A DNA stretch of 64,000 bases from Brachyhypopomus gauderio (GCF_052324685.1 NC_135223.1:19475822-19539821), one strand, 5' to 3'. Positions 26,501 to 46,900 are shown, counted from the first letter of the stretch. The notes: generated by a model not told the origin, from the letters alone. Made by a program: numbers and translations.

Positions 26501-27106
26501 CACACACAGTAAGTTGTCTGTCTCTTATAATTGGCATAGTCATTACCAAAATGGTTATAGTATATTATGGATTTGGAAATATGATAATTGCAGTACTAGT
26601 TATATTAGTGCCTAGGTGCAATAAAACAATAGCTTTTTTGGTGTTTCTAAAATATGAATGGAAACTTATGTTTCATATGGAAACATGATTACTTGCACTG
26701 AAAATGTGAAAATGTAAAAAAATGCCACTTATTTTTCTTTTTCTTTCACATATTTTGTTTAGGGCCTACAATAGAAGAGGAGACAGATTTGGAAATCAAG
26801 GCATTGGAAGGCACTGGAAATTTTGGTAACATTTTTTATTTACTATATTTATAATATTGGTGTGTCTTGATTCTTGATTCTAACTCTCTCTCTCTCACAC
26901 ATACACACACACACACACACAAAGATGTATGCTTCCTGAAGTCTGAAGAAGGACCCTGCAGAAGTTACGTACCCAAATGGTTCTACAATGTACAGCAGAG
27001 TAAATGTTCTCACTTCTGGTATGGAGGATGTAAGGGTAATGGGAACAGGTTTGACACTAGAGAGGAGTGTGAAGCCAAGTGTGGGAGGCTCCATACAGTA
27101 CAGTGA
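5016..27106 (+). CDS. col6a4: Collagen type VI alpha-4-like chain, complete
   Basis: This encodes a secreted collagen VI chain of the extracellular matrix. I join 41 coding exons summing to 8409 nt (2802 aa plus stop). The start at 5016 opens a hydrophobic signal peptide ([20 protein letters not shown]) and the first exon ends at 5091 in phase 1. The order is nine N-terminal vWA domains, a triple helix of about 335 residues, two C-terminal vWA domains, an acidic linker and two Kunitz domains. Long N-terminal vWA arrays are known for alpha-3 to alpha-6; a Kunitz C-terminus is known for alpha-3 and, as I recall, alpha-4. PIK3R4 next door also neighbours the COL6A5/COL6A6 cluster in mammals, which argues against alpha-3. 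Most vWA domains sit in single phase 1-1 exons, as is usual for the family. No break or frameshift was found. The paralogue assignment (alpha-4 versus 5/6) is inference. Confidence 0.88.
5220..12513 (+). CDS. col6a4: Eight single-exon N-terminal vWA domains of the collagen VI chain
   Basis: The exons are 5220-5828, 6050-6634, 6878-7492, 8691-9308, 9466-10026, 10324-10881, 11104-11679 and 11932-12513. All are phase 1-1, so any one could be skipped or duplicated without a frameshift. Seven keep a DxSxS metal-ion (MIDAS) motif near the start: DGSWS, DGSSS, DVSDS, DHSGS, DGSGS, DGSYS and DGSES. The third domain has DSSAE instead and probably does not bind metal in the usual way. Typical vWA cores such as TDG and GGGT or GGNT are present in most. 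These domains mediate protein-protein contacts in collagen VI assembly and matrix binding. Confidence 0.92.
10097..10230. repeat. (TG)n microsatellite
   Basis: About 130 bp of TG dinucleotides with one small interruption, in the intron between the fifth and sixth vWA exons. It ends about 95 bp before the next splice acceptor. The long frames that cross it are artefacts of the repeat. Confidence 0.97.
12693..14082 (+). CDS. col6a4: Ninth N-terminal vWA domain, split over three exons
   Basis: The exons are 12693-13042, 13219-13297 and 13937-14082, followed by the hinge exon at 15571. The domain next to the helix is likewise split over several exons in other long collagen VI genes. The MIDAS position reads DISRV rather than DxSxS, so metal binding is doubtful. 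The middle exon holds the conserved VLIIFTDG strand. Phases 1-0, 0-1 and 1-0 join without a stop. Confidence 0.88.
14550..15483. repeat. 24-bp minisatellite, about 39 copies
   Basis: A 24-bp unit (CACTGAGGAGTG followed by TATAGTATACAG) is repeated about 39 times in the intron before the hinge exon of the collagen gene. Units vary at GAGG/GTGG, ACAG/ACTG and TATAG/TAGAG. Around 14881-15110 the variants fall in a regular A-T-T order, giving a 72-bp higher-order unit. Because 24 is a multiple of three, stop-free frames of more than 280 codons run on both strands. They are not genes. Confidence 0.97.
15571..22822 (+). CDS. col6a4: Triple-helical region of the collagen VI chain
   Basis: The exons are 15571-15663 (Cys-rich hinge plus first Gly-X-Y), 15772-15825, 15976-16047, 16148-16174, 17063-17107, 17282-17335, 17551-17613, 17961-18026, 18316-18369, 18463-18498, 18803-18865, 19786-19848, 19944-20006, 20381-20443, 20677-20727, 20832-20867, 22421-22483, 22632-22694 and 22787-22822. 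Most lengths are multiples of 9 and all are phase 0. The helix is about 335 residues, the standard collagen VI length. A single Cys sits at about helix residue 50 (GHQGCPG), the alpha-3-type position used for disulfide stabilisation of tetramers. There are interruptions at GSDSSIRG and GYG, and two RGD motifs (GYRGDM and GLRGDP). Confidence 0.93.
20463..20530. repeat. (CA)n microsatellite
   Basis: An imperfect CA repeat begins about 20 bp after the donor of the collagen exon ending at 20443. It is intronic. Confidence 0.95.
21430..22350 (+). mobile_element. Decayed non-LTR retrotransposon (LINE) fragment
   Basis: Fragments in several frames resemble a fish LINE reverse transcriptase. They include a block near 21460 ([20 protein letters not shown]), then [43 protein letters not shown] and [13 protein letters not shown]. 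Frame changes, deletions and loss of the 5' and 3' ends make it inactive. It is inserted in the same orientation as the collagen gene, in the intron 20868-22420, without touching an exon. The LINE clade cannot be fixed from this fragment. Confidence 0.88.
22923..24943 (+). CDS. col6a4: Post-helix cysteine segment and two C-terminal vWA domains
   Basis: The exons are 22923-22959, a 12-nt microexon 23082-23093, 23343-23836 plus 23967-24063 (first domain), and 24278-24943 (second domain). The short exons encode [12 protein letters not shown] then VCCK, giving three closely spaced cysteines after the helix. The first vWA has DMSND at the MIDAS position (a variant); the second has the canonical DGSQS. 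These C-terminal domains are needed for chain association in collagen VI. Phases join cleanly. The last exon joins 25193 directly in phase 1. Confidence 0.9.
25193..25781 (+). CDS. col6a4: Acidic linker exons before the Kunitz domains
   Basis: The exons are 25193-25307 and 25630-25781. They encode a proline-containing segment followed by a Glu-rich stretch ([12 protein letters not shown]). No known domain is visible. It probably acts as a flexible spacer between the second C-terminal vWA and the first Kunitz domain. Confidence 0.8.
26171..26264. repeat. 22-bp tandem repeat, about 4 copies
   Basis: About four copies of a unit reading ATGTCATCATTTATCAGTGT plus two bases lie in the intron just upstream of the first Kunitz exon. 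TGTGTA changes to GCGTGT in the later copies. Confidence 0.9.
26338..26508 (+). CDS. col6a4: First Kunitz (BPTI) domain of the collagen VI chain
   Basis: A single exon encodes a full six-cysteine Kunitz domain with the FWYGGCGGN core and the NRF motif. The P1 position after the second cysteine is Gly (LCGDY) rather than Lys/Arg. The domain therefore probably does not inhibit trypsin-like proteases and may be structural. Confidence 0.93.
26763..27106 (+). CDS. col6a4: Acidic spacer and second Kunitz (BPTI) domain, end of collagen VI chain
   Basis: The exons are 26763-26825 (acidic spacer, EEETDLEIK) and 26925-27106 (Kunitz, stop TGA 27104-27106). All six cysteines and the FWYGGC core are present. 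P1 is Arg (PCRSY), as expected of a trypsin-type inhibitor. The acceptor at 26924 follows a CT tract that runs into a CA repeat instead of a normal polypyrimidine tract. Confidence 0.93.
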
Positions 27107-28260
27107 ATCTTCAAAACCCTCCCATTAAATACCAGCAGGTTTCCCTCCTCTGACTCCCCCAGCAACTGGTATTCACATTAAAGCCACCACTATCGTGCAC
27201 CACACCTCAAACTCTTTTAAAGAGAAAGCAACATTCAAAAGAGCCTATGACTACATTTTCCCTTGCTTACATTACTTAAATGAATTAATATACACAAAAA
27301 CAGTAACAAACACAAACACTACAGACATTTAAAATCTGTTTGTAACTTGCATAACCATGCAAACTTAGTCCCCACTCCTAGCAAAACCCTCCCCTCCCCG
27401 CTAACCATCTTACTCGTTGGCAACCCCACCATTCCATACCAACCATGCCAACCATACCCTTCCATACCAACCAGATATAACTGACATCCACCTCCACGCT
27501 GCACACTCTAGCCTCTATGGCCTCCATGGTGTCTCCCTCTGGCAACACTCCCTCAGATACATTACCCCTCACAGGTGCTAGCCCACACCCTGCCTCCCAC
27601 CCCTGCTAGCTCAGTACTATGCAGGGCTTTCATGTCCATCCCAGCCAGTTCACTCAGGTCTATACCTGCACTTATACATTCAGATCTCCAGCTTGAATTG
27701 TTCCATCTTGCACGACACAAAAAAGTGTGAAGAATGCTGTGTTCATGTATTGGCAGCTTGTAGCAAAAGGTTTTCCTGAAAGGGTAAATGGCTAGTTACT
27801 GGTAAAGAAATCCATCAAAGCTTGTTTTATACTTGAAATACGATGGAACAATTTTCAGCTTTGGTGCTATAATTTGAAATATGTAAAATGGTCATATGAT
27901 TTCTTTAAATTTATCTACACTGATTTATTTTTTACATTACAAATGAAAATCCTAAAACTTTCATCACTGAGCAGTAAATGTAAATTAAATGTAAGATCAT
28001 AATGTTGGGTCTACATGTACTGTTTAAATAGTGCTTTTACAATTTAAGAAGGGTCTCTCTCTCTACCAAGGTACATGTTAAAATTCTCCTGCTTCAGTGA
28101 GGTTCTACTCATACAAGAATGTGAAGGTGCTCAGCTTCAGTACCAAAGTGAAAAAAATTTAGACCATAATGTTATATGCAGATTCCACTTCAACAGCTTT
28201 TTTTTCCCATTCTGTATGTTAATATTTTGTACAAATAAAGCTGGGGACATAATTCACAAT
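27107..28260 (+). other. col6a4: 3' untranslated region of the collagen VI gene
   Basis: Non-coding DNA follows the stop codon. The best polyadenylation signal is AATAAA at 28234-28239. Earlier ATTAAA-like sites near 27124 could make shorter messages. No other gene is visible. Confidence 0.6.
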
Positions 28261-28297
28261 TTGTATTAAAAGGTCATGAAAATGTTTACTGATCATC

Positions 28298-28303
28298 TTT
28301 ATT
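28298..28303 (-). other. pik3r4: Polyadenylation signal of PIK3R4
   Basis: TTTATT on the plus strand reads AATAAA on the minus strand, about 390 bp past the PIK3R4 stop. It lies only about 60 bp from the opposing AATAAA of the collagen gene. Confidence 0.6.
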
Positions 28304-28690
28304 TCAGAATATCAATGATCAAAACACAATAAATAAATCACGTGTCCTCCGACCACATCAGTAGGCTATCCCTCCACAGTGCATCTGCTCATTTGCACTT
28401 AGACAGCTGAAATTCAGATGGCTACCAACCACTGCCTAAACTATAAGACTGTCTATATTTGGCTTATTGTGTCTGACTATGCCACATAATTATCACAATT
28501 ACATTTTGCACATATTCACAAGAAAAAATACATATTACACACCTGTATGTAGTAGTATTGATATTAACTTGCTGCATCTCCACATGCAAAACTAGTTGGC
28601 ATCTTGGATAGTTCCAATATGATGTGACCTTGAGATGAACACTGTGCATGACACGTGGCTCTACGTGGCAGTGTGCATCAGCCATGCCTC

Positions 28691-38437
<9,747 letters not shown>

Positions 38438-38742
38438 ATTTGTTGTGGGTGTTATACCACGTCTTTTCCAGTGTCAGGCCCTTATCTGATGACAAGAGAA
38501 CATAAAAACAAATGTCATATTAATATAACTTGTGATTTCAGACAAAGGTTAGATTCATCTTTTAAAAAACACAAAAGAGAACATTAACTCGAATCTACAA
38601 CCCTGAAATGTCAAATGTTGCAGTGACATGAGCAGTTTTGTGACTTTCTTGTGCTCGTAGGCAAGCAGCAGGCTAATGGACACACAGCTGTTTGAGTTAA
38701 CCAGCTAACTGAAGTTAATGCAGTTAATTTAAGTTAATTTAC

Positions 38743-38885
38743 CTTCAAACAACGAGTCAAGTTCTCTAACTACACAGGACAACCCGCACCACGACAGCCC
38801 GGGTCCCTGCAGCTGAACCAGTCCGAGCTTGTTTAGCTGGAGACCCAGCCGGGCTCGGTTCTGCTCGGCTGAGACTGTTGTTTAC
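38743..38885 (-). other. pik3r4: Probable PIK3R4 5' untranslated exon
   Basis: On the minus strand a GC-rich stretch ends at 38743 with a good donor (GAAG/GTAAAT). It can splice to the acceptor just above 38485, which begins the exon holding the start codon. The upstream end is estimated. Confidence 0.55.
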
Positions 38886-39291
38886 CTGCTTTCACTTCAG
38901 TCCGCGAGATTATCGAGTCAGCTGGTCAGTTTCGTGATAACGGAGGTGTTATCACCTTAAAAACAGTCAACGGCTGGACGCCGCCATCTCAACGTAATGG
39001 CTGACAAAATATCTCACAGCGCAACAAACTGTGTCTCAGGTCCACAACACGTACGGCCGCTCGACGCTTATCCGACATAATAGCGCTCGATCGGGCTTCC
39101 GTCGGCTGATCTGGGACTCCTGCAGCACGCCGCCCTGGCCACTGCAGCGGTGCGGATCTTGGTGGACAAACTGATCCTGGATCTGTAAAAAAAAAAACAA
39201 CCGGAACGGGGAGGAACTGCTTCCTGTTCATGCGACGTTCAGCGGGTCGTACTGGTTAAGTTCGTGTTGTTCGGTCCCGTTCGTGGGTGAA
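38886..39291. promoter_or_regulatory. Shared promoter region between PIK3R4 and SNRNP48
   Basis: PIK3R4 (minus) and SNRNP48 (plus) start within about 0.4-0.5 kb of each other if the 5' exon of PIK3R4 is correct. The gap is relatively GC-rich with several CpGs and no TATA box, as in housekeeping bidirectional promoters. Short minus-strand open frames here look like chance. Confidence 0.6.
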
Positions 39292-42200
39292 ATGTCTGAA
39301 ATGTCTTTCACGGAGACACTACAGGACCGGATACGGAGTTTGGACGAACTGACCGAATTTACGGAAAACTGTCGTACACAACTGACGGAGCTCTTTAAGG
39401 CACTGGACTGGAATCCGGACTTGGAGTCCAACTCCCTGGTAATATGAGCTAGCCAGGTTAGCTAGCTAACAATGATGCAGCTTGTTAGTTAACTGTCTAT
39501 AAAAAATAACCGAACTGAAGTTCATGTCAGCTAGATTTCAGGGTTACAAATGCAATTCAGAAAAGAATATCTCTTTGAAAATTGTGTCAAACTTCGTTTT
39601 TTATTTATAATACGATGCCAGCAAATCATCCCATAGTTGGGTTAACCCACTAAGGACAGATAGATGGATAAATTGATCTAGCTTACTAACTGGTTAAACA
39701 GATGTGGGACCTGCGTTTGTTCTTCATTTATTTCTAACGCTGAAACAAGGTCCTCTCATGCTTCTCTCATGCTCCTCGCTCCAGGAACATATGGAGTTGT
39801 GTTCCTACGATAAGGACCACTGTGTTCCATGTAGGAGCATGGACAAACACAGAGCAGTGTGTCAGCTCGTCCAGTTAGGATACTCCAAAGAGGAACAGGT
39901 GAAGAAATGGTTACTCACTAAAAGTCATGACTTTCTATTTCATTGCGTATAAACATCACACTAACATCTTATACTTGTATGGATTCAGGCAGAGATGAAC
40001 GATCCGTCTTTTTGCTATGAGAGAGCAAACATTCCCAGCATAATATTAGGTGAGTGGTCCATTCAAAGGAGGTGACGTTTTTAGGGAAGTAATTTTTTTG
40101 TGTAATGAATTAATGGCGGTGCCATAATGTAAATGAGGGATGCTCACACTCCACTTTGGCATATTGATATGCACAGTTCGTCAGCCACCTTCTATTTGGT
40201 TAATCACTGGTCATTTTATAACAACAGGATAACTGTTACATAGATATGTTTTGGGTGGCAACCCAGCATACTGACATTTTTACATGCAACTAACTATTGA
40301 CAGGGTAGCAGCATGGTTATTAGTGTCGAGCTGGTACATACACTACAGTCGTATTGGTGTTTTCATGTGTGTCCATGTCTCTGCTGAATTAAGACTAGAC
40401 CATCTCTCTAAACGTCCGACCAAAAGCAGTAGCTGACCACGTATGAAGGCCACAAGATGGCTAATGTCCTGTGCCGATACAGTCTAAACCGTAACTTGTA
40501 TACCTACAAGGTGTTTTTATGTGGTTAGTGAGTATATGTTCCAAGTGCTAGGGAGAGGCTCACAACCATGTATTGTTATTGGTATTCTCACCTGTCTTGT
40601 AACAGATAAACATACACAACATCAAGTAATCCTGCAGGCTCGTGCAAATGCCCCTCCACTTCAGTCACCAGGAACATACTGCCAAAGTAAGCTATAAAGC
40701 AAAACTCTGATCTCTCACTGTGGGTGGAAGGGTGGATGGATGCTTTATATTACGTTTTTTCGTGACTGTAGATAAGAGAAGTTTCAGAATGCATTTGAAA
40801 GTTATATGTTGAATACAGGGTTCACTGGTTATTGACTTAAGTGACTTTGAACCTTTTTTTTTATCTAACAAGTTACAACATGTCTGAACAAGAATTTGTC
40901 TAACAATCTTTTATTTAAGAATTTCTTAGTCCCAATACAAAATCATTTATTTGTATTTTGTATTTTTTCTAGTAACAGGGGTGAGTATTAGAGGCTGTCT
41001 TGTCAAGACATTTTTCCACTCATACTTGCTGTATCCTTTTAAAAATATCCTTTTATGTCAGCCTGAAATTAGAAATGTTACAGCTTTATTCTCTCACAAA
41101 AATTGTGAGAATATATAAAAAGCACCTATACATGCAAACAGAATCTACACGTTTCTGTCACATGATTTGGTGATCCCATTACGTTTTGGGAATATTCACT
41201 AAATTGTAGAATTTTGTGAACCTTTATTTTATACATTGCTCATTCAGTAGTTTTTGGCGGAAGATTCTCTGCTCCTTCATGAATACTGTCCCTGAAGCCA
41301 GTATGTGTTAAACTCTGTTTTGTGTTCAGGCGATTACTCCACCGAACCTGTGGCCGTTCCTCAGAACCACAAGCGATCAGTATGTGACCTCACTGTGGCT
41401 GATCGGTTGGCCTTGTACGATCATGTTGTGGCCATGCAGCGGAGTGCAAAGGCACAGTCTTCCAGCAATGAGGATCTGTATGTGGATCTTGTTTCCAAGC
41501 TTAATAAAGGTATAATTTCGATGACTTTTAATACATCACACTTTCTATCCATGCACCTATTAAGCATTTATATGGTAAACATTTAGCAATAACAGAGCAG
41601 TTACTGGAAAAATGTCTGAAAGTTCCCTGGGACTTTGTTTCAAATGATGTGGTTTTTATTAAGAAATGTGCCTGATTTGTGAAACTCCCTGTGTAAAATA
41701 ATTTTTACATGGAATTTTAATGAAACATTTTCTAAACATAGATGAGCAACATAATGGACCGAAGTCTCACCTTGAGGTCTTGGCTGAGATGAGAGACTAC
41801 AGGAGACGGCGCCAGTCGTACAGAGCAAAGAATGTTCACATTACCAAGAAGTCTTACACTGAGGTCAGAATTCGAGCTCTTCTATTCCCTACCTTGCAGG
41901 TCCGATATACCTCCATACAGCCTACGAAAGATCAATTACACAGTTCATGGTTGAACTAATGTGCCAGTTAAATGATGCTTCATGTTGTCAGGTCTGTTTG
42001 TGTATTTTAAAAAAAATGGGAGTGAGGAAGAATAAATTCTTCAGTAGAGCTGAGGTCCATGAAGCAGTCTGTATTCATGTTTGTGCCACTGTGATTCCAC
42101 AGGTTATTCGTGAAGTGATTAATGTCCACTCTGGGGAACTGGCCAGACTGTGGAAAGAGGAAAAAGAGGAAGCGATCAAAACATCACAGCATAGGTAATG

Positions 42201-42891
42201 TTGCGAATTATGCTGCATGCTTTCAGAGGTATACAGGTCGATTTGTGGTGCCCAAGCAACTTCAGACACGGGTTGTTCTGTAAGGAGGGATTGTCAGTTT
42301 CCCCTCCACCACAAGTCGGTGCTTCTTCAGCTGTGGTGGTCATCTTCTCATCAGTCTCCGTGACAGCAGCCACCACGTTGTGTACAAATCTTATCTACCT
42401 GCCTTTTCCCTGAGCAGGCATTCACACCGACTCCAGCCACTAATCCTGTCTTCACTGACCGGTGCTGCCACCTGTTGGCCACTTCGTTTATGACATCCTC
42501 CGTCTGCAGGAGGCCAGACGAAGGCCGTGCTGCATCTGTTGAGTCCCGGGAGTCGCATGCGAGCAGCAGGGAGGAGCTCAGCTCCCGTCACAAGCGGAAG
42601 AAGAAACGCAGCCGCCAGCGGAGTCAAGAGAAGGAGAGCAGACGCAGGAGGAGGTGAGGGCCGGCCGCAGGGTCCCAGCTCACAGCCCCGCGAGGGATGA
42701 TTTAGTTTACAATTCCTCCTCACCTTGGAGGCAGTGTTATTCACTGGCCATTCATTATGTGCCTTTATTGCTCACCGTGTTATCTTGTGTTTTTTGTTTT
42801 AATTTCAACCCTTTGCTGTCCATTTGTGTGCAGGGATTCACGCTCTCCTGAAGAGAGGCATCACAAGAAAAAGAAGAAAAAGAATAAGTAG
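39292..42891 (+). CDS. snrnp48: SNRNP48, U11/U12 snRNP 48 kDa protein, complete
   Basis: This is a component of the U11/U12 di-snRNP that recognises the 5' splice site of minor (U12-type) introns. The nine exons are 39292-39438, 39785-39898, 39989-40049, 40606-40686, 41330-41509, 41742-41863, 42103-42194, 42510-42653 and 42834-42891 (999 nt, 332 aa). Exon 2 holds the CHHC zinc finger with spacing C-x5-H-x9-H-x3-C. Family blocks NHKRSVCDLT, ADRLALYD and RRRQSYRAKNVHITKKSYTE are clear. The C-terminus is Arg/Lys/Ser-rich and ends KKKKNK. A second ATG at 39301 gives only a three-residue shorter protein. All of its own introns have ordinary GT-AG ends. It is head to head with PIK3R4. Confidence 0.97.
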
Positions 42892-43929
42892 AGAACAGTT
42901 TGGCTGGATGTGGATCTTGTGTTGGATGCAGAAGAATTTTTTTTCAGGGTGTTTTTTTTTTGGGGGGGGGTCTTTGGGTCCTGTGGGTAATCTTAATGCA
43001 GTTATTTGAGTTTATTTATGCACATTAAAGTAAACTGATCTGAACTGATCTTGTGGTGTTTTAATTCTTCACAAAACATTTTAATCTCTTTCATCCATTA
43101 TTCATATAATTCCATATGTGCATGTCATATTGTATTAAATATTCAATGTAATCCCAGGGTTGTTTTATTCAGTTCTGAAGAACAATACTAAAGCTCTCGA
43201 TTGGATACATGAAGGTACCGTTTATCCCAACCATAAAACCCTTCAGTGGGTGTGTTTGTCCTGGCCATACAGGATCAGTAAAATGTGTCGTCATTATCTT
43301 GGCAAGAAAGCTAAAGGTTACAAACCCACATTTACATTTGCATGGTGAGATTTTACATGTAGTTTTTGGATTTGCTGTCCCTTTCTGGCTGTACTTCCCC
43401 AAATTAACTTAATTAGTACCAAAGGTTTTTCACTTCAGCTTTCACCTTGTTTCTGTTCCTGATGTAGGAAGAAAAGCTTGTAGAACATGTTTTTCAAAAC
43501 ATCATTATGAACAATGTCCTGCAATTGTGTACATCAATAAAACAAGTAAATGCAGGTTGTATCTAGTTCAATAAATCATATTTTCATATCATTGAAAGTT
43601 TTTATTTTTTGCATCTGCCCACAGTCCATAAGCTTTTCTCCTCATTTCATGTGTGTGTGTGTGTGTCTTTGGGGAAGGTTTCGGTATTTCTCACCCAGCT
43701 GTGGAGAGGAGGGAGCCTAGGGGAGTGTGGTGAGGCCCCAGGAGACCTGCATGGCTGTTTCTGCACAGGGGCTCTGGCGCCACGGCTGGGAAGGGTGAAT
43801 GCAGTGAGGAGCGCGGGCAGTCACACTCACACACAGCCTGAGACCACGAGCCCTCCGTGTGTGGAGTGACTGGGCCCTCTCTGTGGACCTTGCAGACGTG
43901 ACAGAATCCAGCAGGAAGGGCAACTGGTC
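42892..43929 (+). other. SNRNP48 3' region and intergenic DNA
   Basis: The 3' UTR of SNRNP48 probably ends just past the ATTAAA at 43024-43029. From there to 43929 I see no coding signal. A non-coding first exon or promoter of the following collagen gene is likely, because an acceptor-like CCTTGCAG precedes the exon holding its probable start codon. Confidence 0.5.
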
Positions 43930-46900
43930 ATGGCAGGCTCTGGGGTGAAGGTGAGAAAGAGCAGCTCTTCATTGCATGACCACAAACTGGAGATGTGACG
44001 GTAGATTCATTCCAGTTGTGTTATTCAAATTAGATGCTTTGCAAGTTATACGGTAGTAACTACCTGAAGTGAAGTGTAGTGTCATGGATTTAACTGTATA
44101 TGGTGTTAAAAACTAATGCAGTGTAGGCTGCTTTTCATTTCAATTGACTTCTGCTAATGTTATCAATACTAACGCAAAAGGTCATAGCTGATTTTGCCAT
44201 AGACAAATTCATATTATTTGCTGCCTGGAGCATCATGCAAGCTCTTAATTGTAAGTGATTCAGTGCATTCATTGCAGTTCCAGTAAAGGATACAGTAAAA
44301 TAGCTCAGTCTAAGTCAGTGTTTTATTCATGATTGGTCTAACTGCATATAGGTTCCATTATGTTTTCTAGATCTTTGTAGTTGTGGTGTTATATCAGGTT
44401 CCATTGCTGCTTGACTTTATGATAATTCTCTGCATGACCCCTCACATTTCAAGAGGTCGTGAACCCTGGCATATAGGTGAAAACCCAGAGAAGTAAGAGA
44501 GTGTGCATGTCCTACATTGCACCTCTTTGTCCTAGAGGGCCTGTGGGATGGTGAGAGCCCTTGATGGGGTCCACAAGCTCCGCCCCCTCACTCTGACCTC
44601 TTGTACTATCAAGAGTAATGATCAGCAAACCTCAACACTTAATTCAGCCATTCAGTCTCAAGAGTTTCAACTTTAAATGTAGACTGGTGTAGACTATATG
44701 GAAAGATAACATTGGTCAAAAATGTTTGTCGTCCAGCTACAAAACCGTGTCTATTCTTTTTTTTCAAACTGAATGTTTTCAGAATTTCTCTATCGCCCTT
44801 AAGAGGTTTTTCACAGCACTCCCACTTTTCTTAATGTAAAATATGGAAAAAAAGCTGAATTAAGGCAAGTGGATATCCTCTATGTTAGAAGACTACTGCT
44901 GAACACTGAATGCTGCATCAGCTACATCTAGGGAAAAAACATCATTGTACATTTTAGAAATATGTTTGTACATATTTAAGCACAATAACAGCCTTATTTA
45001 TTAATAAGTAATACTTCATATAAAACATGCCCTGTCACTTGATGATGCTTGATATAAGTTGAGTGTAAAATAGATCCATCTATTTTAGTTTGTGAAAGTT
45101 TACATTTTGTTGCCCAATGTGTTTATCCAGTGTGCTGCAGTGTCATGGTTACAGTATAGTAGGCCAAACAACACTGCATCTGCTATGTAAATGGCCCACA
45201 GTGTGCATGCGTGATCAAGAGAGCATTCGTGAAATCAGAAGACAGCAGTAGTGGTGTAGATCTAGGTGTGCAGCTAGTCTGGTCTGGAATGTAAGATCAG
45301 CCTGAGAACTGCTGTAAATTATGAGGGCAAGACAGTATGTCTGGCACTTGGACAGTGGACCTAAATGAACTCAAACACAAATACAAAAGTGTGTCCTCAC
45401 TTCCTAAGAAAGGAGCTTTTTAAAATGTATTAGGCCTGCACTGCATATCTGCTTACAATTAATGATATTAATTCTATATCTAAACAGAAGAACTAATCAG
45501 CAGATCTTCAGTGGTCATATCTCCATGTTCTCCTGCACATGAGTGTCCTCATCCAATCTATTGTGGAATTCCACTCGAGACCTCGGTGCCAATCGCACGT
45601 TAGGACCAGAGGTGGGCATTCCAGGTTCAGAAAGTAAAAGTCCTTCCCAGGAGTTTACTCAAGCTTGTTTTCTAATTAGTGCAAGCCAGGTAAAATTAGT
45701 GGAATCACCACAGTCCAGGAAGCCTGAGAAAATCTTGGTGAGGACTTTTTATTTTCTGAACCTGGAATGCCCATCTCTGATTAGGACACCCATTTAAGGT
45801 TACCTGATTGGAATGCACAGAACTGCTCAGAAACGAGTACTAGCTCTTTCCAGTAGGGGGAGACATTAAGTCTTGTTGAAATATTCATCCTGCACTGTTC
45901 CTTCTTGAAGAAAAGTTATTCTAGCATCTGTCTGTCCATTAATATCCCAGTTATATTTTCCTCCACTTGTAATTGCTGTTGTGGTAAATTTATTGAAGGT
46001 TGTGGAAATCAGTTTAGCCAAGGGGTCGATTTCTCCTGGAGTTTGCTGGAGTTTGTCGAGTGCATCTGCTATAAGCTGATTCAAGATGTTAGCATTTACT
46101 TTTCCTTAATAGTCCTATAATAAAATAATATTCAATTAATGTGTAATTTGAAGTTATATATATTATAGTGACTTTAATTCTAAAAAATATAAACATAGTG
46201 TGACTGAATGGAAACTGCTAAATGTATCACTATTGTTGAGTGCTTAATTGACTCAACATTTCTATATTTTTTAAGCCTTGTGGCCAGTATATTGATAAGC
46301 ATATCTATAAAATTACATTGACTGACAAAAAAAAAACATTTGGTTTTTGTCAACAGTAAAAAACGAGGACACATGGATGCATACATGACTGAATATTTAT
46401 TTACACACTCAAAAAACATTTAAAGTGTGCAACATGCCTACGTGTTATTAATAAGTTCCATTTGTGAGCTCTCTGTCCTCTGCTATGGCGCTGGGCTTTT
46501 TCTTCTGCCTTTCTTGGGTTCCACATTACAGCTTTGTCTGTGGCTGCTCCGTTTGTCCCAGTTTTTCTAAAGCACTGGGACGGGCGTGAGGGGAGGTGCC
46601 ACAGGAGCGTGGCGTGTGAGGTTGATGGTGTCTGTGTTCCTCTGTGGCTGTCAGGTGTGGGCCGTGTGTCTAAGCTCTGTGCTGCTGCTCTGTGCGCTCC
46701 ACTGCAAGGCCCAGGAAGACTACTCTGGCCACCACTCAGGTCAGAGCACACAACAGAGGAGGCCTGCAGAACACCAGCACTCGTAAACTTGCAACCTGCA
46801 AAACGTGCAACCTGAGAAATTTCAAGCTGTATGCATTCATCGTCATTCATCATCATCCTCAACACATACATCTCGCTAAATAACACCATGTCCCTATTGA

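Noticed and set aside
38989..39231. Minus-strand frame of 80 codons between PIK3R4 and SNRNP48
   Set aside because: Lies in the GC-rich promoter gap, with no domain and no splice partners.
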